NCBI GenBank assembly: GCA_947589525.1 | Contig: CANQAW010000005.1 | Coordinates: 1 to 25,429, forward strand | Length of the DNA: 25,429 nucleotides | Source of the DNA: Candidatus Gastranaerophilales bacterium | GTDB lineage: Bacteria; Cyanobacteriota; Vampirovibrionia; Gastranaerophilales; Gastranaerophilaceae | Direction: 5' to 3' | Part shown: positions 19,803-25,429 of the stretch, in pieces | Numbering within the stretch: position 1 is the first letter of the stretch | How the letters are laid out: each line of letters starts with the position of its first letter | Notes under the pieces: model-generated | Databases searched by the model: none | What the model saw: the letters and a program-made list of their open reading frames with translations, nothing else | What the model was told of the DNA's origin: nothing | Position numbers and translations under genes: made by a program

Positions 19803-21578
19803 ATGGAATTAGCTTATAAAAAACAAAGCTGTTGCGAGCTTAATGAAAATCATATCGGAACTGTTGCCGAACTTGCAGGTTGGGCAAGCACAATCAGAGA
19901 TTTAGGCGGAATTATATTTGTCGAGCTTAGAGATAAAACGGGTTTATTTCAAATTGTAGCCGACCCCAGCGTAAACCCTGAAGTTCATAAAATTTTATCA
20001 AAAATAAAACCCGAATATGTTATTCAAGTTAAAGGCAAAGTTTCAAAAAGACCCGACGACACCATAAACGAAAAACTTCAAACGGGTACAATTGAAATAT
20101 ATCCCGATGAAGTAAAAATATTATCAAGCGCTCAAACACTTCCTTTTGTTTTGGATGATGATAATGTTTCGGAAGATGTTCGTTTGAAATACAGATATCT
20201 TGATTTAAGACGTGAAAAAATGATAAATAATTTCAAATTGCGCCATAAAATCGTAACGGCCATAAGAAATTATTTAAATTCTCTTGATTTTATGGAAGTT
20301 GAAACCCCTATTCTAATTAAAGCAACTCCTGAAGGCGCAAGGGATTATTTAGTTCCCTCTCGCATACATGACGGAAAATTCTATGCACTGCCTCAATCAC
20401 CTCAGATTTTTAAACAGCTTTTAATGGTTTCGGGCTTTGAAAAATATTATCAAATCGCAAAATGCTTCAGAGATGAAGATTTAAGAGCAGACAGACAGCC
20501 TGAATTTACTCAGGTTGATATGGAAATGTCATTTGTTAGTCAGGATGACGTTATCAAAATGACAGAAGGTCTTATTGAAAAAGCGTTTGAAGCAGCGGGA
20601 GTTGAAGTTCACGCACCTTTCAGAAGAATTACATACAAAGAAGCAATGGACAGATTTGGTTCGGATAAACCCGATACTCGTTTTGGACTTGAGTTGTTTA
20701 ATGTAACCGACATTATGGAAGCTTCGACTTTTGAAGCATTTAAATCGGTAATCAAACAGGGCGGAACGGTAAGAGCAATCAAAATCCCCGACATTGCAAA
20801 CTATTCAAGAAAAGAAATGGATGATATAAGAAATCTGGCAATTTCATTCGGGGCTAAAGGTCTTGCTTGGATTACATATATGGAAGACGGAACGGTAAAA
20901 TCGCCCGTTTTAAAATTCTTAAATGAAGAACAAATTAAAGAAATTCAATCCCGAGCACAAGCTAAAAACGGCGACATTGTTTTCTTTGTAGCTGATTATC
21001 CGCAAATCGTTTTTGATGTTTTAGGAAGATTTAGATTATACTTCGGTCAAAAACTTAATATGATAGACGAAACAAAACACGATTTATTATGGGTTGTTGA
21101 TTTTCCTTTATTTGAATACAGTTTTGAAGACGGTACTTATAAGTCAACACATCACCCCTTTACAATGCCCGCAAGCGAAGATATAGATAAACTTGAATCT
21201 GACAAAGGAAACGTTAAATCAATTGCTTATGATATTATCTATAACGGAAATGAGCTTGGAGGCGGTTCAATAAGAATTCACGATGCGCAAATTCAAGAAA
21301 AAGTATTTCGTGCACTTGGTTTAACCAAAGAAGACATAGAAGAAAAATTTGAATTTATGATTGACGCATTTAAATACGGAACTCCTCCCCACGGCGGTCT
21401 TGCTATCGGGTTAGACAGGCTTGTTGCACTGTTGTTGAGAGCAAATTCAATTCGTGAAGTTATTGCATTTCCTAAAAATTCGCAGGCAAAAGACTTAATG
21501 ACTAATGCACCCTCTATTGCCCATGAAGACCAATTAAGAGAATTGCATTTAAAATTAAGAAATGCTCCTAAAGTTTAA
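19803..21578 (+). CDS. aspS: Aspartyl-tRNA synthetase, bacterial type
   Basis: 591 aa, full length for the bacterial class IIb enzyme. N-terminal OB-fold anticodon-binding domain (about 1-110, with 'GWASTIRDLGGIIFVELRD'), catalytic core with motif 2 'CFRDEDLRADRQPEFTQ' (221-237), the bacteria-specific GAD insertion in the middle (about 290-410), and motif 3 'GLAIGLDRLVALLLRA' (532-547). The usual 'YALPQSPQIFKQLLM' Asp-AMP region is at 194-208. Charges tRNA(Asp); whether it also misacylates tRNA(Asn) (non-discriminating type, needing GatCAB) cannot be told from the sequence by eye. Own promoter, SD and terminator; single gene. Confidence 0.98.
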   Translation: MELAYKKQSCCELNENHIGTVAELAGWASTIRDLGGIIFVELRDKTGLFQIVADPSVNPEVHKILSKIKPEYVIQVKGKVSKRPDDTINEKLQTGTIEIYPDEVKILSSAQTLPFVLDDDNVSEDVRLKYRYLDLRREKMINNFKLRHKIVTAIRNYLNSLDFMEVETPILIKATPEGARDYLVPSRIHDGKFYALPQSPQIFKQLLMVSGFEKYYQIAKCFRDEDLRADRQPEFTQVDMEMSFVSQDDVIKMTEGLIEKAFEAAGVEVHAPFRRITYKEAMDRFGSDKPDTRFGLELFNVTDIMEASTFEAFKSVIKQGGTVRAIKIPDIANYSRKEMDDIRNLAISFGAKGLAWITYMEDGTVKSPVLKFLNEEQIKEIQSRAQAKNGDIVFFVADYPQIVFDVLGRFRLYFGQKLNMIDETKHDLLWVVDFPLFEYSFEDGTYKSTHHPFTMPASEDIDKLESDKGNVKSIAYDIIYNGNELGGGSIRIHDAQIQEKVFRALGLTKEDIEEKFEFMIDAFKYGTPPHGGLAIGLDRLVALLLRANSIREVIAFPKNSQAKDLMTNAPSIAHEDQLRELHLKLRNAPKV

Positions 21579-21596
21579 TCAAAAAAGTCATATTAA

Positions 21597-21630
21597 AAGA
21601 CCTGTCTGAGGACAGGTCTTTAATTTTATT
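21597..21630. terminator. Bidirectional intrinsic terminator between aspS and rpsI
   Basis: Stem AAAGACCTGTC (21597-21607) with GACAGGTCTTT (21612-21622), 11 bp, loop TGAG, followed by TAATTTTAT. A-rich on the other side, so it can also end the convergent ribosomal-protein operon (last stop at 21653). Confidence 0.88.
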
Positions 21631-21652
21631 ATACATAACAACATGATTATTT

Positions 21653-22063
21653 CTATCTTTTTGAGAATTGAAATCTTTTTCTTGCTCTTTTGCGACCGTA
21701 TTTTTTACGTTCTTTAATACGAGCATCACGAGTTAACAGACCTTCTTGTTTTAAAGTCGGTCTTAATTCGGCATTCATTTCCATTAATGCCCTTGATATA
21801 GCAAGCTGAATTGCATCCGCTTGAGCAGAAACCCCGCCTCCGACGGTTTTAACTCTTACATCAAATTTGTCTTGATTGTCAGTTAAAACAAGGGGTCTGT
21901 ATATTGTCATTTCTAAAGAAGGTCTGTTTCCGAAGTAACCTTTCAAAGTTTTTCCGTTAACGAAAATTCTTCCTTTACCTGAAACAAGCTTAGCAACTGC
22001 AATTGAGCATTTTCTTCTTCCTGTTTTTATGATTTCATTTTTATTTTCAGTCTTAGAAGCCAT
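21653..22063 (-). CDS. rpsI: 30S ribosomal protein S9
   Basis: 136 aa, normal length. 'TGRRKCSIAVAKLVSGKGRI' at the start, 'VKTVGGGVSAQADAIQLAIS' and 'LLTRDARIKERKKYGRKRAR' are family signatures, and it ends in the invariant '-SKR' tail that reaches the P-site tRNA. The ATG overlaps the rplM stop by 1 nt; AAAGGAG inside rplM serves as RBS. The rplM-rpsI pair is near-universal. Last gene of the minus-strand ribosomal operon. Confidence 0.98.
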   Translation of the reverse strand: MASKTENKNEIIKTGRRKCSIAVAKLVSGKGRIFVNGKTLKGYFGNRPSLEMTIYRPLVLTDNQDKFDVRVKTVGGGVSAQADAIQLAISRALMEMNAELRPTLKQEGLLTRDARIKERKKYGRKRARKRFQFSKR

Positions 22064-22503
22064 TATTTATCTCCTTTTATTTCATATACTTCAGGTTTTT
22101 GAGCTTCATGCGGGTGAGTAGAACCTGCGTATACTTTTAATTTTGTAAATTGTTCATCGCCTAAAGTACTGTGGGGCAGCATCCCTTTAACAGCTTTTTC
22201 GATAGCTTTTGTAGGGTCTTTTTCCATTAAAGCTTTAAAGCTTATTTCTTTAAAACCTCCGGGGTAACCCGAGTGGCTTCTGTATAATTTATCGGTTTCT
22301 TTTTTGCCCGTAACAATAACCTTATCCGCATTGATTACAATGACAAAATCACCGGTATCTACATTTGGAGTGAATTGAGGTTTATTTTTTCCTCTGAGTA
22401 TGTTTGCAACTTCAACGGCAAGTCTGCCAAGGACAACGTCCTGAGCATCTATCACATACCATTTGCGTGTCACTTCAAGTGGTTTTGCGCTAAATGTTTT
22501 CAT
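22063..22503 (-). CDS. rplM: 50S ribosomal protein L13
   Basis: 146 aa, normal length. 'KWYVIDAQDVVLGRLAVEVA' near the start, 'NADKVIVTGKKETDKLY', 'SGYPGGFKE' and the signature 'GMLPHSTLGDEQFTKLKVY' with 'GSTHPHEAQKPE' near the end. L13 is an early assembly protein of the 50S subunit. A strong AAGGAAGG precedes the ATG, only 4 nt after the truA stop, so it belongs to the rpoA-rplQ-truA-rplM-rpsI series, the order known from cyanobacteria. Confidence 0.98.
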   Translation of the reverse strand: MKTFSAKPLEVTRKWYVIDAQDVVLGRLAVEVANILRGKNKPQFTPNVDTGDFVIVINADKVIVTGKKETDKLYRSHSGYPGGFKEISFKALMEKDPTKAIEKAVKGMLPHSTLGDEQFTKLKVYAGSTHPHEAQKPEVYEIKGDK

Positions 22504-22507
22504 TTAT

Positions 22508-23305
22508 TTACCTTCCTTTTAAGTTGTTCATTATGTATTTCTCTACATCATCATAACCGACATATTCAAGCGTTAACGCTTTTGCATCGGCTACGGATGC
22601 ACATTTGGTTCTGTCTTTTGATTTTAAAATATCCGTCATTGTTTCAAACGGCAGATTATTTCTTAAAATATACAAAACCTCGCCGACAATCGTTCTTACC
22701 ATGTTATATAAAAAGCGATTACCGACTATGTCTATAAAAATAAAGTCATTTCTGCCCCGTTTTTCGATTTTGGCTTTTGCATAGTATATTGTACAGTCAT
22801 TATAAGGGTTATCAGACTGTGACTTAAATGCGCTAAAATCGTGATATCCGATTAAACATTCAAGCAGTTTGTTAATATCATTAAGATTAAGTTCAACATA
22901 AGGATAAAACAAATAATCGTCACTAAAAACCGAAGCAACATGGCTGTTTAGCAATTTATATCTGTAATGCTTATATTTTGCATCTTTTTGAGCATGAAAA
23001 CTCTTATCGGTTAAGCTGAGAGCAAAAACTTTAATATCATCAGGCAGAATACAATTCAAGCTGTATAAAAATTTATCGACATTTTCAATTTTTGTATTTA
23101 AATCGAAATGTGCAATCTGGTACACAGCACTTACTTTTGCATCAGTCCTTCCTGAAAATATTGTATTAACTTTATTTTTTGTCAATGTGCAAATTGCTTT
23201 TTCTATTTCTCCTTGTACGGTTCTTTTATCAGGCTGTTTTTGGCTTCCGAAAAAATTTCGTCCAAAGAATTCAAAGCAAATGATATATCTGAAATTATCC
23301 GACAT
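22508..23305 (-). CDS. truA: tRNA pseudouridine synthase A
   Basis: 265 aa. Modifies U38-40 in the anticodon stem-loop of tRNAs. The catalytic block is 'IFSGRTDAKVSAVYQIAHF', with nucleophile Asp55; the usual GRTDAGVHA is changed to GRTDAKVSA, so the conserved Gly and His of the motif are replaced while Arg-Thr-Asp stays. Other signs: 'GRNFFGSQKQPDKRTVQGEI', 'DFSAFKSQSD', 'IDIVGNRFLYNMVRTIVGEV' (standard C-terminal signature). The start overlaps the rplQ stop by 1 nt (TAATG) without a clear RBS, so translation is probably coupled. Confidence 0.95.
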   Translation of the reverse strand: MSDNFRYIICFEFFGRNFFGSQKQPDKRTVQGEIEKAICTLTKNKVNTIFSGRTDAKVSAVYQIAHFDLNTKIENVDKFLYSLNCILPDDIKVFALSLTDKSFHAQKDAKYKHYRYKLLNSHVASVFSDDYLFYPYVELNLNDINKLLECLIGYHDFSAFKSQSDNPYNDCTIYYAKAKIEKRGRNDFIFIDIVGNRFLYNMVRTIVGEVLYILRNNLPFETMTDILKSKDRTKCASVADAKALTLEYVGYDDVEKYIMNNLKGR

Positions 23306-23733
23306 TAAACTAACTGAATTAATGCCATTTCCGCATTGTCGCCGCGACGGGGTGTAACTCTCAAAATACGGGTATAACCGCCGTTGCGAGTAGCGTATTT
23401 TTTACCGATTACGCAGAATAATTGTCTTAAAACGGATTGTTTGGGAAGTTTTTTGCCTTCGGGCAATGTATCAAACAATTCTCCTGTTTCAGTGTCAATA
23501 TATTTTTGTGTTTCGATATCGTATATATCTTTTTTAGCTTCACGACGTGCTGCTAAATCGCCTTTTTTCGCAAAAGTAATTATTGATTCGGCAAAAGGTT
23601 TTAGCGCTTTCGCTCTAGCCATTGTAGTAGTAATTTCACCATTCAAAAATAACTGAGAAGCGAGAGAGCGCAGCAACGCTTTTCTTTGATCAGCTGCTTT
23701 TGATAGCTTATGAATTTTACGAGCGTCTCTCAT
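23305..23733 (-). CDS. rplQ: 50S ribosomal protein L17 with internal insertion
   Basis: 142 aa against a usual 115-125. The N-terminal 'HKLSKAADQRKALLRSLASQ', 'GEITTTMARAKALKPFAESI' and 'AKKGDLAARREA' and the C-terminal 'YATRNGGYTRILRVTPRRGD' and 'AEMALIQLV' are the conserved L17 blocks. Between them, at about 70-98, lies an extra acidic, Thr/Glu-rich stretch ('ETQKYIDTETGELFDTLPE'). L17 lies near the peptide exit tunnel. It follows rpoA, its normal place in alpha operons, with AAAGGA as RBS. Confidence 0.96.
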   Translation of the reverse strand: MRDARKIHKLSKAADQRKALLRSLASQLFLNGEITTTMARAKALKPFAESIITFAKKGDLAARREAKKDIYDIETQKYIDTETGELFDTLPEGKKLPKQSVLRQLFCVIGKKYATRNGGYTRILRVTPRRGDNAEMALIQLV

Positions 23734-23760
23734 TTTGTCTTTTCCTTTTTAGCTTGTGTA

Positions 23761-24738
23761 TTATATAAGTTCTAAATCATCAACACCTTCAGGATTTGGT
23801 TGAAGGTCAAGCCCCATTTGATGAAGCTTTTCAATTACTTCGTCAGATGATTTCTTTCCGAAATTTTTGATATTTAATAAATCATGTTCGGATTTTTTTA
23901 ACAATTCAGACATAGAGTTGATACTTGCTCTTTTTAAACAATTGTATGCACGAACCGAAAGTTCTAAATCTTCAATAGATAAAGTCGGTGCGGTTTCTTC
24001 TTCAACTTCCTGAGTTTCAATAATTTCTTGTTTTACTTGAACGGGAGTTCCGCTAATACCTGCAATTTGGCTGAAATGTTCAATTAAAAGAGTTGAAGCT
24101 TTAGAAAGTGCGCTTGCAACTTCTATTGAACCGTTTGACCAAATTTCAAGAGTTAATTTGTCAAAATCCAATGACTCGCCTACACGAGCAGGTTCAACAT
24201 TGTAGCTAACCCTTTTAATAGGCATAAATACCGCATCAATCGGCAATAAATCGATAGGTAAACCGTTCTTTTGTTCTTTTAATACATCAACCGCAACATA
24301 GCCTTTTCCCGTTTCAACCGTAATATCGGCATGAATTGAACCGCCTTGCGACAATGTGCAAATAACACAGTCGGGATTTACGATTTTCACTCCCGCAGGA
24401 AGTTCGATATCGCCTGCAAGAACGGGGCCTTGGGTTGTAACGTCCAATCTTAAATGCTGAGGTTCGTTTGTTTCGGTTTTAACAACAACCGATTTAAGAT
24501 TTAACATAATATCAATTACATCTTCAACAACTCCGGGGATTGAAGTATATTCGTGAGTAATACCTTCAATTCTTACTGAAGTAATAGCTGCACCTTCAAG
24601 ACTTGATAATAAAACACGTCTAAGTGCATTACCTATTGTAGCGCCATATCCTCTTTCAAGCGGTTCAATAACAAATTTACCGTATTGAGAACCGTCTGAA
24701 GAAGTTGTTGTATTAATATTTTTGATTTTAAGTTCCAT
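23761..24738 (-). CDS. rpoA: RNA polymerase alpha subunit
   Basis: 325 aa, full length. N-terminal assembly domain: 'EPLERGYGATIGNALRRVLL' followed by 'SSLEGAAITSVRIEG' (about 25-59) for dimerisation and beta/beta' contact. After an acidic linker (about 236-252, 'IIETQEVEEETAP') the C-terminal domain (about 255-315) has 'LSVRAYNCLKRASI' with Arg263 equivalent to E. coli Arg265, which binds UP-element DNA, and 'LLNIKNFGKKSSDEV', the helix-hairpin-helix. So activators and UP elements should work here. AGGAG is seen upstream at a longer than usual spacing. Between rpsD and rplQ. Confidence 0.98.
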   Translation of the reverse strand: MELKIKNINTTTSSDGSQYGKFVIEPLERGYGATIGNALRRVLLSSLEGAAITSVRIEGITHEYTSIPGVVEDVIDIMLNLKSVVVKTETNEPQHLRLDVTTQGPVLAGDIELPAGVKIVNPDCVICTLSQGGSIHADITVETGKGYVAVDVLKEQKNGLPIDLLPIDAVFMPIKRVSYNVEPARVGESLDFDKLTLEIWSNGSIEVASALSKASTLLIEHFSQIAGISGTPVQVKQEIIETQEVEEETAPTLSIEDLELSVRAYNCLKRASINSMSELLKKSEHDLLNIKNFGKKSSDEVIEKLHQMGLDLQPNPEGVDDLELI

Positions 24739-24756
24739 AATTTTATTCTCTCCTAA

Positions 24757-25359
24757 TTATTTAGAGTAATATTCAATAACGAGTTGTTCTTTAAATTCAG
24801 AATCAAGTTCTTCTCTTTGAGGAATTCTGTCAAATGTGATTTTAAGTTCATCACGGTCTACGGTTAACCAAGCATAGTTAAGAGCTAAATCAATTGATTC
24901 TATGACATTTTTGATAAATGTTTTAGAATTTTCTTTAACCGTAACAACATCGCCTGCTTTTAATAAATAAGAGGGAATGTCAACTTTTTTGCCGTTTACA
25001 AGCACGTGAGCGTGGTTAACAATTTGTCTTGCTTGACGTCTTGTGATGGCAAAACCTGCTCTGTATATAACATTGTCTAATCTGGATTCAAGAGATTGAA
25101 GCATAATAGTACCTGTTACGCCTGTCTTTCTTGAAGCATTTTCATAATATTTTGCGAATTGTTTTTCGCTGACTAAATAAGTCATTCTGATTGTTTGTTT
25201 TGCTTTTAATTGAAGCGCATAATCAGAACTTTTCTTTCTTGTTGCACCATGCTGACCTGAAGCATGTTGAACCATTGATGTAGTCAATTTGCGGTTTGAT
25301 AAATCTTTAACACCATAGTTTCTGAATAATTTATTTGTAGGTCCTGTATATTTGGCCAT
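24757..25359 (-). CDS. rpsD: 30S ribosomal protein S4
   Basis: 200 aa, normal length. 'MAKYTGPTNKLFRNYGVKDL' replaces the zinc-binding Cys form (no cysteines at the N-terminus). 'QLKAKQTIRMTYLVSEKQFA' and the S4 domain 'LESRLDNVIYRAGFAITRRQ' with 'ARQIVNHAHVLVNGKKV' and 'IPSYLLKAGDVV' are diagnostic. S4 starts 30S assembly and often represses its own operon by binding mRNA. TAGGAG precedes the ATG. Located between rpsK and rpoA as in many bacteria; in photosynthetic cyanobacteria rpsD usually lies elsewhere, to my knowledge. Confidence 0.98.
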   Translation of the reverse strand: MAKYTGPTNKLFRNYGVKDLSNRKLTTSMVQHASGQHGATRKKSSDYALQLKAKQTIRMTYLVSEKQFAKYYENASRKTGVTGTIMLQSLESRLDNVIYRAGFAITRRQARQIVNHAHVLVNGKKVDIPSYLLKAGDVVTVKENSKTFIKNVIESIDLALNYAWLTVDRDELKITFDRIPQREELDSEFKEQLVIEYYSK

Positions 25360-25401
25360 TTTAGCTCCTATTAGTTAATTACTTACTTTTAAAATTTATT
25401 A

Positions 25402-25429
25402 TTATACACGTCTTTTCTTCGGCGGACGG
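25402..25429 (-). CDS. rpsK: 30S ribosomal protein S11 (3' end only)
   Basis: Only the last eight codons and the stop lie in the window: the minus strand reads R-P-P-K-K-R-R-V-stop, which is the well-known C-terminus of bacterial S11 (the typical N-G-C-R-P-P-K-K-R-R-V end). It is 42 nt upstream of rpsD, on the same strand, so it is the preceding gene of the alpha-operon group. S11 forms part of the 30S platform. The call rests on a short tail but fits the context exactly. Confidence 0.85.

Noticed and set aside
1..25429. tRNA, rRNA, CRISPR array, insertion sequence, prophage, toxin-antitoxin or defence genes
   Set aside because: No cloverleaf-like or repeat-spacer structure, no transposase or integrase, and no abrupt change of base composition was seen; intergenic gaps are all under 250 bp.

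Overview
The window is AT-rich (by eye), densely coded chromosomal DNA with no RNA genes, mobile elements or CRISPR. It is mostly housekeeping sequence plus a block of lineage-specific genes. The best fit is a non-photosynthetic cyanobacterial relative (Vampirovibrionia/Melainabacteria, probably Gastranaerophilales). The reasons are the gene order rpsK-rpsD-rpoA-rplQ-truA-rplM-rpsI, a long MetK (421 aa), a secreted three-SLH-domain protein, and a hypothetical protein with the N-terminal 'NFKG' motif that I associate with that order. The placement is inference.

Layout. At 1-532 is the 3' half of a DegT/DnrJ/EryC1/StrS aminotransferase, beginning at its PLP lysine. At 562-5299 are short single-gene units: a LipM/LplA-type acyltransferase (-), a small conserved protein (+), an SLH protein (+), a tail-anchored small protein (-), an LD-carboxypeptidase (+) and a helical-repeat protein (-). 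At 5379-8954 is a + strand operon pyrH-frr-cdsA-rnc-rpe (UMP phosphorylation, ribosome recycling, CDP-diacylglycerol synthesis, RNase III, pentose-phosphate epimerase). At 9101-12427 is the distal spc operon rpsE-rpmD-rplO-secY-adk. At 12491-15721 are an FKG membrane protein, an orphan CCG-type Fe-S protein and a GT-C glycosyltransferase. At 15718-19556 on the - strand are a GAF-GGDEF-degenerate HD-GYP protein, a DciA-like protein and metK. aspS follows at 19803-21578 (+). From 21653 to the end, on the - strand, is the alpha-operon group rpsK(partial)-rpsD-rpoA-rplQ-truA-rplM-rpsI.

The most notable structural signal is regulatory. Several single genes without a Shine-Dalgarno sequence have a good -10 hexamer exactly 6 nt (once 7 nt) before the start codon (1264, 3281, 12491, 13499, 14546, 17637), so the predicted transcript starts at or next to the start codon (leaderless). 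The housekeeping operons instead carry clear AGGAG-type ribosome binding sites. Two predicted gene starts (13499 and 1264) are moved by this reading, and the pyrH start (5379) by its SD.

Other points worth a look are a short structured metK leader with a segment complementary to its own SD, an RNase III whose usual metal-bridging Asp is Cys, a degenerate HD-GYP domain behind an intact GGDEF with an I-site, unusual extensions in ribosomal proteins S5 and L17, and a split, inverted spc/alpha ribosomal cluster. I found no convincing new multi-gene system.
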